From NCBI RefSeq assembly GCF_021513255.1, contig NZ_CP090977.1:2232001-2296000 (forward strand): a stretch of 64,000 nucleotides of DNA. The letters are read 5' to 3'. How positions within the stretch are numbered: the stretch's first letter is position 1; the number at the start of each line of letters is the position of its first letter. This DNA is from Planococcus sp. 107-1 (GTDB taxonomy: Bacteria > Bacillota > Bacilli > Bacillales_A > Planococcaceae). Below, piece by piece: positions 46,093 to 56,566 of the stretch. Both the position numbers and the translations under genes were made by a program. The notes under the pieces were generated by a model. It saw only the letters and a list, made by a program, of their open reading frames with translations. It ran no database searches and was not told where the DNA came from.

Positions 46093-49000
46093 ATTCATCT
46101 TTCTAGTATTGCGATCGAATAAGCTATACACAATTGGAACAATGTATAAAGAAAGGAAAGTGGAACTGATCATTCCTCCGATAACGGTAATAGCCATTGG
46201 CTGATTGATTTCTGTCCCTTCGCCGATGCCAAGAGCAAGAGGGACCAAGCCTAAAATAGTCGTGAGTGCTGTCATCAGTATCGGACGCAGACGGTCTTTT
46301 ACCGAAACAATAATCGCCTCATACGATTCCAGTCCCGCGGCTTTTCGCTGGTTAATATAATCAACCAACACGATGCCGTTATTGACAACAATACCGACCA
46401 GCACCAGCAATCCGATGACGGCCGTAATGCTGACTGGTGTTTGAGTGACGAAAAGAGCGATGGCTACTCCAATGAACATCAAAGGAACGGTAAACATGAT
46501 CACAAGCGGATATTTGAAAGACTCGAACTGGGCAGCCATAACAATATAAACCAGGACGACTGCAAGAATGACAGCCAAGAGCATATCGTTTATAGCACTT
46601 TCAAATAATTCCCGATCACCGCCAAAAGTGATGACTGTATTTTCATCAAGATCTAATTCTTCAATCACTTTATCCACTTTATCAGACATATCACCTAAGC
46701 TGATATCCGACTTATACTGCATTGTTATCGAAACACTTTCAGCTTGGTCGACGCGCTGAATGCTCACGGGACCTTGCTCGATGCTAATGTCGGCAAGTTC
46801 CTGCAATTCAATGAACTGCCCCGCCGGTGTACGCAATTTCAGTGTGCGCAATTTCTCCACACTGTTTTTGTATTCATCATCAAATTTTACAAATACGCTA
46901 TATACTTCGTCATTTTCAGCAAGAATTTGAGAAGCTTGCACACCACGTGTCGTGTTATTGACTGTTTGGGCAATCTGGACAGGTGCGAGCCCATATTCTG
47001 TTGCCGCTTCTTTATTGATCACCATTTGAAGTTCATCGATCGTTTCTTCCCGATCGCTGGTCAGTTCGGTGACATCCGGAAGCTCGCGAATTTCTTCGCT
47101 CAGACGGCTTATGGCTTCATCTAACCGGGCTTTGTCTGTATCAGTAACTGTGAAAGTTAAACTATTCGGAGTCGATCCTGCAGCTGTCTGCAAGTTAAAA
47201 CTGACTTCGGCTTGTTCTCCAATTGTATCAAGCACCCGAGGCTGAACCTCATCAACAAAATCGAACACCGACCGATCCCGTTCATCCAAAGGAATCATTT
47301 TCACGTAAATTTCGGCCGTATTCGTTGCCGAGGTCCCTTGGGACTGGCCTTGTTGAGTTGTACCGATCAAACTGACATAAACATCGATATCCTCTTCTTT
47401 TTTCAGTTCTTCTTCTATTTGATTGACGACCTCATCCGTAGCTGAACGAGAAGCACCATTTTCCAGCTCAACGGACACACTGACAAATCCTTCATCAGTA
47501 GCTGGGAGGAATTCTGTGCCCACTTGCAGGATGCCTAAAGTTCCAACACCTAAAAGCACCAGCGCAGCTAAAATGACAGCTAACCGATGTGCCAAGGCCC
47601 ATTTAATGGACCGCTCAAATTTTTTCAATCCTTTCGAACGCCGTTTTCTGGCCTCCATATTCCCTTTTGGCTTGCTTAACATACGGGATGCAAGCATAGG
47701 GATAACGGTCAAAGCCACTGCCAAACTGGCAAAAAGACTGAACGAAATCGTCAAGGCAAATTCGGTGAAGATTTCACCGATCAAGCCCGTAATAAAGATT
47801 ACCGGTACAAATACGGCGATGGTCGTTAAAGTCGAGGCGATGATAGCTGTTGAAACTTCTTTGGCGCCATCAGAAGCAGCTTGCCGTGAAGTTTTGCCCA
47901 TCGCCAAATGGCGCTCAATATTCTCGATAACGACAATTGCATTATCGACCAACATCCCTATCCCTAGAGCCAGGGCTCCAAGCGTCATGATATTCAAAGC
48001 GAAATCCGAGAAATACATCAAGACAAACGTCACAATTACGGAATAAGGAATCGCTACACCGATAATAATCGGACTCTTTATGCCGCGCAGGAAAAAGAAC
48101 AAGACGAGCATGGCGAAAATACCGCCATAAATTAAAGTTTGCCCAATATTGCCGACCGCTAATTGAACATAATCACCTTGGTCAAATAAAATATCCGCTT
48201 CTACTCCGGCAAATCTTTCTTCTTCAAGAAGTTCGTTCAGCCTGTCTTGAAATGCACTCGAAACGTCGGCTGTATTCGCGCCGGATTCCTGAAGTGCCGA
48301 TAACAGGACAGCAGGTTCTTCATTTGCCCGGGTTTCTGAAGTTCTTTCCCGTTCACCAAGCGTCACTTCCGCCACATCGCCGATGGTCACGTTTTCTCCA
48401 TCTAACGGATTGACTGTAATTACGAGATTCTGGATATCTTCAACACTTGTTAAGGTGCTGACAATCCGTGTTGTTAAATTCCGCCCATCTTCCGTTTCTA
48501 TCGCTTCCCCAGGCAAGGAAATATTATTCGCTTGGATCAGCTGAACAATATCCGATTGCTGCAGGCCTTTTTCTTCCAAAGTTTCCGGATTTAATGCAAC
48601 ATTGATTTCTTCAATCAATGAACCGGAAATATTAACATTGGCAACTCCGTCTGTCTGCAGTAATTCCGTTTCCAGCTCTTCCGCTAAAATCCGTACGTCT
48701 TCACCAGATTCGGTTGCGCGCAAGGACAATTGAAGAACTGGAAATTGTGCAGGGTCAAACTTCAAAAACCTTGGCGGGTTTGAGTCATCCGGAACCGGTG
48801 TTAAATCGATTCGCTGCGTAATATCCGCTTGCACATCATCCATATCCGTGGACCAGTCAAATTCCAGCAAGATGAAGTTCGAACCTTCTTGGGATGAACT
48901 TTGAATCGACTTAATCCCTGGCAAGGTGGATAAATTCGCCTCTAAGGGCCTTGTTACTTTTTCACTTACTTCAGTGGGGCTGGCCCCAGGATAATTTGTA

Positions 49001-49143
49001 ACTACCACTCCGATTGGAGGGTTTAATTCCGGTATCAAAGTAACGGGAATCTTAAAAAAAGATACCGCGCCCAGAATGATGACCAATAGCATGATGACAA
49101 TGGTAAAAACAGGTCTCTTAATTGAAAAATCGCTTAATCTCAT
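46078..49143 (-). CDS. RND-family efflux transporter (SwrC/AcrB-like)
   Basis: A 1021-residue RND transporter with the normal 12 membrane helices and two large outer loops. It starts MRLSDFSIKRPVFTIVIMLLVIILGAVSF; the proton-relay segment of helix 4 is GIGMLVDNAIVVIENIERH; the first loop has PGASPTEVSEKVTRPLE. B. subtilis SwrC of the same architecture confers surfactin self-resistance and works without a periplasmic partner; no adaptor gene stands nearby here either. Substrate unknown. Transcribed alone with its own terminator. Confidence 0.92.
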   Translation of the reverse strand: MRLSDFSIKRPVFTIVIMLLVIILGAVSFFKIPVTLIPELNPPIGVVVTNYPGASPTEVSEKVTRPLEANLSTLPGIKSIQSSSQEGSNFILLEFDWSTDMDDVQADITQRIDLTPVPDDSNPPRFLKFDPAQFPVLQLSLRATESGEDVRILAEELETELLQTDGVANVNISGSLIEEINVALNPETLEEKGLQQSDIVQLIQANNISLPGEAIETEDGRNLTTRIVSTLTSVEDIQNLVITVNPLDGENVTIGDVAEVTLGERERTSETRANEEPAVLLSALQESGANTADVSSAFQDRLNELLEEERFAGVEADILFDQGDYVQLAVGNIGQTLIYGGIFAMLVLFFFLRGIKSPIIIGVAIPYSVIVTFVLMYFSDFALNIMTLGALALGIGMLVDNAIVVIENIERHLAMGKTSRQAASDGAKEVSTAIIASTLTTIAVFVPVIFITGLIGEIFTEFALTISFSLFASLAVALTVIPMLASRMLSKPKGNMEARKRRSKGLKKFERSIKWALAHRLAVILAALVLLGVGTLGILQVGTEFLPATDEGFVSVSVELENGASRSATDEVVNQIEEELKKEEDIDVYVSLIGTTQQGQSQGTSATNTAEIYVKMIPLDERDRSVFDFVDEVQPRVLDTIGEQAEVSFNLQTAAGSTPNSLTFTVTDTDKARLDEAISRLSEEIRELPDVTELTSDREETIDELQMVINKEAATEYGLAPVQIAQTVNNTTRGVQASQILAENDEVYSVFVKFDDEYKNSVEKLRTLKLRTPAGQFIELQELADISIEQGPVSIQRVDQAESVSITMQYKSDISLGDMSDKVDKVIEELDLDENTVITFGGDRELFESAINDMLLAVILAVVLVYIVMAAQFESFKYPLVIMFTVPLMFIGVAIALFVTQTPVSITAVIGLLVLVGIVVNNGIVLVDYINQRKAAGLESYEAIIVSVKDRLRPILMTALTTILGLVPLALGIGEGTEINQPMAITVIGGMISSTFLSLYIVPIVYSLFDRNTRKMNKKQG

Positions 49144-49239
49144 CTATTCAAAATCCTCTCTCATTCTCATTCTTTTATCATAAGAAAAATCACTAGGAAC
49201 CGCAAATTTAAATGTTTCTTTTCTGATAATATTACAAAG

Positions 49240-49264
49240 AAAAAGCCTGCATTAGCAGGCTTTA
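49240..49264 (-). terminator. Terminator of prfC
   Basis: AAAGCCTGC, loop ATTA, GCAGGCTTT form a perfect 9-base stem that starts at the prfC stop codon; weak T run on the minus strand (TTTCTTTG). Confidence 0.85.
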
Positions 49265-50830
49265 TAATAAGCTGTAAAGTTTGATTTCAGGATTTTTGTC
49301 CTGGAACCAACGTGTTGCAAATTCATTTTCAAATAAGAAGACTAAATTGTCATGGCGATCTTTCACTAACATCGACCGGCTGCTAGACATCGATTCTTTT
49401 ACATCCGCTTCGTTTTCGATCCAACGGGCAATTTTATTGCCGACGGGCTCCATACGGACATCCACATTGTATTCATTTTTCATGCGGTGTTCGAACACTT
49501 CAAATTGCAGCTGCCCGACAGCTCCGAGAATGACTTCTTCAAGATGAAGGGTTTTGTAATACTGGATAGCGCCTTCTTGAACCAATTGCAAAATCCCTTT
49601 ATGGAAATGCTTTTGTTTCATGACGTTTTTCGCCGTTACTTTCATGAACAATTCTGGCGTGAACTGCGGCAAACTTTCAAATTCGAATTTTTTTCCGCTC
49701 GTAATTGTATCGCCGATTTGGTAGTTGCCGACATCATGCAAACCGATAATGTCTCCCGCCACAGCTTCTGTTACGGTTTCGCGGTCATCCGCCAAGAATT
49801 GAGTTGTTTGCGCCAGTTTAAAGGATTTCCCGGTTCTTGCAAGCGTCACATTCATGCCTCGTTCAAATTTCCCTGAGACAATCCGTACAAACGCAATGCG
49901 ATCACGGTGAGCCGGATTCATATTCGCTTGAATTTTAAAGACAAAACCAGAGAATGGATTTTCTACTGGGCTGATTTCTTCTTTCTCTTGCGTTTCGCGC
50001 GCTTGCGGCGGCGGAGCAAACTGAAGATACGTTTCCAAGAAGGTTTCCACTCCAAAATTCCCTAAAGCGGAACCGAAAAAGACTGGCGTCAATTCGCCTT
50101 TTTTCACGCGTTCAATTGAAAAGTCATTGCCTGCTTCATCCAGCAATTCAATGTCTTCCATCGCTTGCGTGTAATAAGACGTTTTTGTCATCTCATGTTC
50201 TTCAGCTAATTGGCCATTTTCATCCAATGCTAAAAAGCGGTTGCCTTGTGAACGGAATGGCTCAATCCGCTTGTTGAAGCGATCGTAAATTCCAAGGAAT
50301 TCTTTCCCCATGCCGATTGGCCAGTTCATCGCATACGACTGGATACCGAGCACTTCTTCCAATTCTTCCATAAGTTCAAGCGGTTCTTTTCCTTGGCGGT
50401 CCATTTTATTGATGAATGTGAAGATCGGAATCCCGCGCATTTTGCAGACTTTGAATAATTTCACTGTCTGTGCTTCGATCCCTTTCGCTACATCAATAAT
50501 CATGACCGCACTGTCCACTGCCATCAGCGTACGGTAAGTGTCTTCACTGAAATCTTGGTGTCCAGGTGTATCCAGGATATTGACACGATGTCCATCATAA
50601 TCGAATTGCATCACAGAAGAAGTTACGGAGATTCCGCGCTGCTTCTCGATCTCCATCCAGTCGGAAGTCGCAAATTTCCCTGACTTCTTCCCTTTTACTG
50701 TTCCAGCATCGCGAATTGCGCCGCCAAATAAGAGCAATTTCTCCGTTAACGTCGTTTTCCCGGCATCCGGGTGAGAGATGATTGCAAAAGTTCTTCTATT
50801 TAATATTTCATTTTTTAATTGGTCTGACAT
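49262..50830 (-). CDS. prfC: Peptide chain release factor 3
   Basis: A 522-residue translational GTPase that removes RF1/RF2 from the ribosome after termination. G1 is [15 protein letters not shown] near residue 18, the G2-containing [10 protein letters not shown] near 65, G3 [14 protein letters not shown] near 88 and G4 FINKMDR near 141. Domains II and III follow with [16 protein letters not shown] and [16 protein letters not shown]. Two consecutive ATG codons are possible; the second (50830) is 8 bases from AAAGGAG, the first 5. It stands alone between swrC-like and murE genes. Confidence 0.96.
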   Translation of the reverse strand: MSDQLKNEILNRRTFAIISHPDAGKTTLTEKLLLFGGAIRDAGTVKGKKSGKFATSDWMEIEKQRGISVTSSVMQFDYDGHRVNILDTPGHQDFSEDTYRTLMAVDSAVMIIDVAKGIEAQTVKLFKVCKMRGIPIFTFINKMDRQGKEPLELMEELEEVLGIQSYAMNWPIGMGKEFLGIYDRFNKRIEPFRSQGNRFLALDENGQLAEEHEMTKTSYYTQAMEDIELLDEAGNDFSIERVKKGELTPVFFGSALGNFGVETFLETYLQFAPPPQARETQEKEEISPVENPFSGFVFKIQANMNPAHRDRIAFVRIVSGKFERGMNVTLARTGKSFKLAQTTQFLADDRETVTEAVAGDIIGLHDVGNYQIGDTITSGKKFEFESLPQFTPELFMKVTAKNVMKQKHFHKGILQLVQEGAIQYYKTLHLEEVILGAVGQLQFEVFEHRMKNEYNVDVRMEPVGNKIARWIENEADVKESMSSSRSMLVKDRHDNLVFLFENEFATRWFQDKNPEIKLYSLL

Positions 50831-50913
50831 CATATACGCTCCTTTAATTCTACTCTATTCATATTAGAGAAGCGACGGGAAAAAGACAAGGAAATTTCAC
50901 CGCCGCTCCAGAA

Positions 50914-50942
50914 AAAAAGAAGCCAAGTATGGCTTCTTTTTA
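50914..50942 (-). terminator. Terminator of murE
   Basis: AAAAAGAAGCCA and TGGCTTCTTTTT pair around AGTA, directly at the murE stop, followed by TTTTTTC on the minus strand. Confidence 0.9.
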
Positions 50943-52400
50943 ACTAAATTTCTTTAAGGCTTCTTTTACGGCAATTTCTTTATCGCTATGCGGATACTTT
51001 GTCGATCCGATAATTTGGTAATCTTCATGGCCTTTGCCTGCCAAAATAATGATATCGCCTGGTTCTGATTCGGCAATTGCATGTTTAACCGCTTCTGCTC
51101 GGTCGCCTATGCAAGCGAATTCTTCATGTTTCATCCCCGCTTTTAAATCGTTTAAAATGCTGTCATCTTCCTCAAATCGAGGATCGTCGGTTGTGAGGAC
51201 AACATACTCAGCAGCAGAAGCTTTTTCTGCCATGATCGGCCGCTTCGTCTTATCGCGGTTGCCGCCGGTTCCTACAAGGAAAATAACCCGATTCGTTTTA
51301 AAATCTTTTACCGCATCAATCGCTTTTTCAATCGCATCCGGTGTATGGGCATAATCGATGAAGATGGAAATCGGTGCATCCAGTTCTACTTTTTGCATCC
51401 GTCCTTCGACCGGTTGGATTCGCGATAATGCTGCAATGACTTCTTCCAACGGATAATTTTCAGCAGCTAATGCCGTGATGGCCGCAAGTGCATTCGAAAC
51501 ATTGAAATGGCCAAGCAATTTCATCGATACATTGAATTCACCTTGTGGGCTTGTCAACGTAAAACGCGTCCCTTGATGGTCCATTTCGATCTCACTTGCT
51601 TTGAACTGGGCTGGCTGCTCGATGCCATATGTATACACCGGATGTGCCGTCATCTCTGCATATTTTTCCGACCATGGATCGTCGGCGTTCAATACCGCCT
51701 GCTTTTTCTCTTGCAGATTTTGTCCCAGCTGAGAGAAAAGCAAGCCTTTCGCATGGCCGTATTCTTGCATCGTGCCGTGGAAATCCAAATGGTCGTGTGT
51801 CAGGTTCGTGAAAATGGCTGTATTGAATTCCACTCCCGCAAGTCTCCCTAGCACCAACCCGTGTGAAGATACTTCCATCGTCATATGGGAACACCCGGCT
51901 TCTTTTGCCTGGGATATCATTGCTTGTGTGGTCAATGCATCGCTTGTCGTATTTGCTGATTGGTGAAGTTCGCCATTCAAATTAAAGCCGATTGTCCCGG
52001 TTAAGGCAGAACTTTCATTCAGTTCCATCAACATGGCATGAATCATTCCAGCTACACTTGTTTTCCCGTTTGTGCCGGTAACGCCAATCATTTGAAGGGA
52101 TTTGGACGGGTAGCCGTAGAATTTTGCAGATAGCAATCCCAGCGCCCGGTCCGTATCTTCTACAATTATGACAGAAGCCCCTTCGACGTCTATTGGCTTT
52201 TCAGCTACAAAAAGAACTGCACCTTGTGCAGCTGCTTGCGCAGCAAAATCATGGCCGTCTACCGTATAGCCTTTGATGCAGACAAATAATGAACCGTTTC
52301 TCACTTCCCGGGAATCCATTGCTAAATGTTCAATCGTTTCCGGTAGCGTGCCGATGATTTTTGTATAAGGCATGCTTGTGAGCAATTCTTGTGTTTTCAT
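50940..52400 (-). CDS. murE: UDP-MurNAc-tripeptide synthetase MurE
   Basis: A 486-residue cytoplasmic Mur ligase that adds the third amino acid to UDP-MurNAc-L-Ala-D-Glu. ATP site is GVTGTNGKTSVAGM (near residue 110), and the carbamoylated-Lys segment HGTMQEYGHAKGLLF and DYAHTPDAIEKAI are clear. The specificity loop reads DDPRFEED. meso-DAP enzymes usually have DNPR, Lys enzymes D(D/N)P(N/A), so this one is intermediate and the substrate cannot be assigned with confidence. The rest is closer to staphylococcal MurE. ATG 52400 follows GGAGGA. It lies just after the M42 peptidase gene. Confidence 0.92.
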   Translation of the reverse strand: MKTQELLTSMPYTKIIGTLPETIEHLAMDSREVRNGSLFVCIKGYTVDGHDFAAQAAAQGAVLFVAEKPIDVEGASVIIVEDTDRALGLLSAKFYGYPSKSLQMIGVTGTNGKTSVAGMIHAMLMELNESSALTGTIGFNLNGELHQSANTTSDALTTQAMISQAKEAGCSHMTMEVSSHGLVLGRLAGVEFNTAIFTNLTHDHLDFHGTMQEYGHAKGLLFSQLGQNLQEKKQAVLNADDPWSEKYAEMTAHPVYTYGIEQPAQFKASEIEMDHQGTRFTLTSPQGEFNVSMKLLGHFNVSNALAAITALAAENYPLEEVIAALSRIQPVEGRMQKVELDAPISIFIDYAHTPDAIEKAIDAVKDFKTNRVIFLVGTGGNRDKTKRPIMAEKASAAEYVVLTTDDPRFEEDDSILNDLKAGMKHEEFACIGDRAEAVKHAIAESEPGDIIILAGKGHEDYQIIGSTKYPHSDKEIAVKEALKKFS

Positions 52401-52410
52401 GATCTTCCTC

Positions 52411-53466
52411 CTACTCTGTAACCATCGGTGAAAATACGTATGCATGCAGCAAGGCTGCTGCCGCTTTCAACGAATCAATATGGGTCCGTTCATAAGAATG
52501 GGAAGCTTCTATTCCCGGACCGAATAAAGCGTGCTTAATATCATGGCCGGCACCGATTGCTGCAGAAGCATCCGATCCATAATACGGGTATATATCAACT
52601 TTATAATCAATGTGATTGTCTTTGGCCAAAGCGATTAAATGGCGTGTTAAACCGTAATGGTAGGGGCCGCTCGAATCTTTGGCACAAATAGATACCGTAT
52701 ATTCATCTGAAGCCTGCCCGTCTCCGATCGCTCCCATGTCTACTGCAATATATTCGACTGTTTCAGGTGTGATATTGGAATTGCCGCCATAGCCGATTTC
52801 TTCATTATTCGATATGTAAAAATGGGTTGTATACGGCAATTGCTCTTCCGTATCTTTTAAGTGCTTCACTAATTGAAGCAATAATGCCGTACTTGCCTTA
52901 TCATCCAAATGGCGCGATTTAACGAAACCGGATGCTGTTTCGGTGTAGCGCGGGTGGAAAGAAACAAAATCGCCGACTTCAATGCCCAGATTCCGGACAT
53001 CTTCTGCAGAAAATGCTTTCTCATCCAACCGGACTTCCATATTGTTTTCATCGCGGTCTGCGGTTCCCGCATCTTTGTATACATGCACCGTCGTTTGATG
53101 CATCAAAATGGTGCCTGAAACAACGGAACCATCCGCTTTATGGATAAGGCAGTTCTCCCCTTCGATTGCGTTGAACCGGAATCCACCGACTAATGAAAGC
53201 TTCAATCGGCCACTTGGTTTAATGTCTTTGACCATAGCTCCTAGCGTATCGACATGGGCTGTCAATAACCGGTGGCGGGTGTCGTCTTTTCCTCGCACTG
53301 TTGCGATAATGCTGCCTTTATTCGTCGCGGTGTATTCAATATTCCATAGATCAAATCTTTTTTTCACCGATTTCATCACTTCCATCGTGTAGCCCGATGG
53401 ACTTGGAATTTCAACTAGCTCCTTTAAAACACTGAGCGTTTCCTGTTTATTCCATTCATATGCCAT
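52411..53466 (-). CDS. M42-family aminopeptidase/glutamyl aminopeptidase-like
   Basis: A 351-residue cocatalytic metallo-aminopeptidase (FrvX/YsdC group). Probable metal ligands are His in LTAHVDTLGAMV (near 66), Asp in SRHLDDKASTA (near 180), Glu pair in SNNEEIGYGGN (near 218), Asp in AVDMGAIGD, and His in IEASHSYERTH near 323. It would trim amino acids from peptides in the cytoplasm. ATG 53466 follows CAGGAGG. It is 10 bases ahead of murE and likely co-transcribed with it. Confidence 0.9.
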   Translation of the reverse strand: MAYEWNKQETLSVLKELVEIPSPSGYTMEVMKSVKKRFDLWNIEYTATNKGSIIATVRGKDDTRHRLLTAHVDTLGAMVKDIKPSGRLKLSLVGGFRFNAIEGENCLIHKADGSVVSGTILMHQTTVHVYKDAGTADRDENNMEVRLDEKAFSAEDVRNLGIEVGDFVSFHPRYTETASGFVKSRHLDDKASTALLLQLVKHLKDTEEQLPYTTHFYISNNEEIGYGGNSNITPETVEYIAVDMGAIGDGQASDEYTVSICAKDSSGPYHYGLTRHLIALAKDNHIDYKVDIYPYYGSDASAAIGAGHDIKHALFGPGIEASHSYERTHIDSLKAAAALLHAYVFSPMVTE

Positions 53467-53566
53467 AATAAACGCCTCCTGTCTATTAATCATATCAAAA
53501 TCAACCATGTTCTGACAGGGGATTATATAGTAATATTGAGACTAATCCCATAGACTGAGGTGTAGC

Positions 53567-55137
53567 ATGGAACCTTTATCATCCAATATTAAGAGAAATC
53601 AGCTCTTTATTTATTTATACGGCTGCGCCGCCGTCCTGCATCTTTTAGGCAGATGGCTGTTCACTCCGGAAACCGGATTTGCATCGCCAATTTTTGGTCT
53701 GCTTACCTTCGGCATATTATGGATGCTGCATACCCTTCAATTGAACGTTCGGCTTATCCAAATCCTGATACTTGCATGCATGAATTTCTACGTCTTCATG
53801 TTGAATTTCGAATCGCTGTCAGCCGTTACAATTATCTTTTTTGTCATTCCAGTCATTGCTTCTGCTTTGTATTACGATACTTTTCCAAATATCATTCTCG
53901 GACTTATCACGTTTGCTGAGATTCTGCTTTTAGCATTTGTTTTCGATGAATTGGCAGGACGGGCATCCATCGCTTATATTCACGTATCCCTGTTCACTTT
54001 TGTCGCAAGCGTCCTGATCTTGACTACCATCCACTCGATTTATTTCAGCCGGATTTGGTCTCAGCTGGAGCAAAAGAACAAAACGATGGAACAAGCCTTG
54101 ATTTCAAAAGAAGGCTATCTTCAACTATTCTTTGAAACTGCGAAAGACGCCATTGCCGTCTACGATTCGGACAATAGGATCATCGCCATCAATCCGGCTT
54201 TTGAAAAATTATATGGTTGGACTTCCGAAGAATGCATCGGGGAACCGCTTAGATTATATCCACTTGAAAATGCCGAGCTTGCCGAAATCCGTACCCGCCA
54301 TGTCCAAGAAGGCGGAAGCTATTCGCTGCTTGAAACGGAAGATATCAAAAAAGACGGCACCGCTTTCACGCTCAAATCACACTGTCCCCCATTATTGACC
54401 AAAGCGGCAATGTGGTGGCGACATCCGTCATTTCGCGTGACATCTCTTACCAAAAAGAAGCGGAAAAATTAATTGTCCAATCTGAAAAGTTAAAGCTTGC
54501 CGGTGAAATTGCGGCAGGCGTCGCCCATGAAATCCGTAATCCGATGACCGTAATTTCCGGCTTTGTCCAAATGATGCAAAGCGACGCAGATTATCCCTAT
54601 AAAGAATATACGAAGTTGATCCGTTCTGAACTGGATCGCATCAATTTGATCATCAGTGAGTTTTTAGTGTTGGCAAAACCGCAAGCCTCTTCTTTTAAAA
54701 AGATCAGTTTACGGAAAATTCTAGACGACACAATCGCTTTATTCGGACCCGAGCTCAATTTGCACGGCATCCTTTTTGATTATTGCTGGGAATTGGATGA
54801 CTTCATCATTGAAGGCGAAGAGCACCGCATTAAGCAGGTCCTTATCAATTTGATGAAAAATGCGATTGAAGCAAGTCAGGATCCTGGGGAAATTTCGTTG
54901 ATTGTGGAACTGCGGGATGAGAATTCGGTTGCTGTCCTATTACAAGACCACGGCAAAGGCATCTCTAAAGAAGAACTTGGCCAGATTTTCGAACCTTTCT
55001 ATACAACAAAAGAAACCGGGACAGGCCTCGGATTAATCGTTTCCCAAAAAATCATCCAAGAACATGGCGGCACACTGAAGATTGAAAGCGAACCGGGCTG
55101 CGGCACTTTAGCAACCATCGTCTTGCCTATAAACTAA
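53567..55137 (+). pseudogene. PAS-containing membrane histidine kinase, frame broken by one indel
   Basis: Two frames give one protein of about 523 residues. The N-terminal third has about six membrane helices, then a PAS domain (about 185-290, AIYDSDNRIIAINPAFEKLYGWTSEECIGEPLRLYPLENAELAEIR). The frame breaks near 54374-54376, where one more A would read TLKITLSPIIDQSGNVVATSVISRDISYQKEAEKL. After this come HisKA with the phospho-His in AAGVAHEIRNPMTVISGFVQMM, and the HATPase domain (NLMKNAIEAS, DHGKGIS, TGLGLIVSQ). It resembles sporulation-type KinA-E kinases. No response regulator stands beside it. Possibly a sequencing indel. Confidence 0.85.
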
Positions 55138-55164
55138 AAAAAGGAGCCGAGGGCTCCTTTTTTT
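55136..55164. terminator. Bidirectional terminator
   Basis: AAAAAAAGGAGCC, loop GAG, GGCTCCTTTTTTT form a perfect hairpin between the histidine kinase gene (plus) and the PepSY gene (minus). Confidence 0.93.
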
Positions 55165-55167
55165 GAT

Positions 55168-55770
55168 TTAATCTCTATCGTCATCGTCATTATCAGTTTC
55201 ATGTTCTAAAATGCTGCCGTCTGTTGCATTGACATAGATTTCATGATCGGTTCTGCCATCTTCAATTTCGACTTCATAATAAGCTACACCATCTTCACGG
55301 TCCAACTCGACTTTTTCGACAGTTCCTTTTGCCACTGCTTGTGCCGCTTTAATGGCTTCGTCTGAACTGATCAAGTTTTCATCAGCTGCAGCTGCATCTC
55401 CATGATCGTCAAAATCATCGTCGTCCCGGTCTTCTCTTTCTTTTTTCTGTTCCATCACTTCACCGGTTACCGCATCAAATTTCAAATCGTAGTCGTAACC
55501 ATCATACCAAACGTCCACTTCGTAATGAGGCGTTCTCGCATTTTGATCCAGTTCAATGTCGGTAATCGTCCCATTGGCAATCCCCAAAGCTTTTGAAGAG
55601 ACTTCATCAAAAGATAAGAAATTCTCTTGTGCGTTGTTGCCTGTTCCATTTTCTGTCTGATTTGTCGTTGAGTTCGCTGCTGGCGTCTCCGAATTTTGCG
55701 TGTTCGCCAAGACAACTCCTCCAAATGCCAAGACGCCAACTGTTACGGGAATGTAGATTAATTTTTTCAT
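55168..55770 (-). CDS. PepSY-domain exported protein
   Basis: A 200-residue protein with an N-terminal signal/anchor helix (IYIPVTVGVLAFGGVVLAN), a Thr/Asn linker and two PepSY repeats at about 50-108 and 135-190, each with the Y-E-V-x-V and V-T-G/T-D-G elements (PHYEVDVWYDGYDYDLKFDAVTG, VAYYEVEIEDGRTDHEIYVNATDG). A very acidic stretch REDRDDDDFDDHGDAAA separates them and another DNDDDDRD ends it. PepSY domains often inhibit peptidases or bind metal. Next gene in the PepSY-kinase-regulator unit, perhaps its readout. Confidence 0.86.
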   Translation of the reverse strand: MKKLIYIPVTVGVLAFGGVVLANTQNSETPAANSTTNQTENGTGNNAQENFLSFDEVSSKALGIANGTITDIELDQNARTPHYEVDVWYDGYDYDLKFDAVTGEVMEQKKEREDRDDDDFDDHGDAAAADENLISSDEAIKAAQAVAKGTVEKVELDREDGVAYYEVEIEDGRTDHEIYVNATDGSILEHETDNDDDDRD

Positions 55771-55873
55771 GTTCTTTTCTCCTCCTCATTTGTTCTATCT
55801 TTACTATAGCCCCCGCTTCTGAGAAGACTGTGAGAGCAAAATGAGAATTTGATGAGAACATCATGAAATTACG

Positions 55874-56566
55874 TTAATCTTCCCATTCAACTGTTAAGGT
55901 CTCGCCTCGGACAGCATGAACCCGAATGGTCGCTTCTTGATCAGTACGGTCATTTTCGATTTCAATCAAATAAAATCCACCGTCTTCCGTCTCCGTGAAC
56001 TCCAGCTCCTGAACTTCCCCGTCCAAGGTTTTTTTGGCAATTGCAATTGCTTCCGCTTCGGTGATTACCCGATTAGCCGGCTCTGCTTCATTTTGTTGAA
56101 TCGGTTCTTTTTGGATGTCAATGACCGTTCCACCAATCGCATCAACAAGAATTATGGCTTTTTCCTGTTTATTTTTTACAACCACTTCGTATTGATTTTG
56201 TGTTTTAGAGAAACTCGATTGCATAATTTCCCCGTCCACTTCCTTTAAAGCCAATTCGCTCGCTTCACTTTCAGTGATAACAGGATTTGCATCAGCGGCT
56301 TTTTCCAACAAAGCCAACGATTCAATGCGCCCAGTTGATCGGTCGACTTGCGCAGAATACTTTCCGTTATCCCGGTTGAAAATAATGGTGTAGCCGTCTT
56401 TTGCACGTTCTGTGCGCTCGACTTCTCCACCGTACAACTCAATTACAGCAGCACTTGCTTCCGTTTCAGTGACCGGATTGTCATCAGAACCAAAAATCAG
56501 CACAAAACCGAAGACAAGCAATCCAAGCAAAATGGTGGCACCGGCCATCATCAGTTTTTTACTCAT
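55874..56566 (-). CDS. PepSY-domain membrane-anchored protein
   Basis: A 230-residue protein with an N-terminal membrane helix (MMAGATILLGLLVFGFVLIFG) and three PepSY-like repeats: about 30-85, 95-150 and 165-225 (EASELALKEVDGEIMQSSFSKTQNQYEVVVKNKQEKA, TEAEAIAIAKKTLDGEVQELEFTETEDGGFYLIEIEN). ATG 56566 follows GGAGGG at 7 bases. The gene overlaps the end of the histidine kinase gene by 4 bases, so it belongs to the same transcript. Likely functions on the outer face of the membrane together with the two-component system. Confidence 0.87.
   Translation of the reverse strand: MSKKLMMAGATILLGLLVFGFVLIFGSDDNPVTETEASAAVIELYGGEVERTERAKDGYTIIFNRDNGKYSAQVDRSTGRIESLALLEKAADANPVITESEASELALKEVDGEIMQSSFSKTQNQYEVVVKNKQEKAIILVDAIGGTVIDIQKEPIQQNEAEPANRVITEAEAIAIAKKTLDGEVQELEFTETEDGGFYLIEIENDRTDQEATIRVHAVRGETLTVEWED

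Noticed and set aside
47423..48046. 207-codon frame opposite the RND pump gene
   Set aside because: Shadow of the strongly supported RND gene; no ribosome site or family features.
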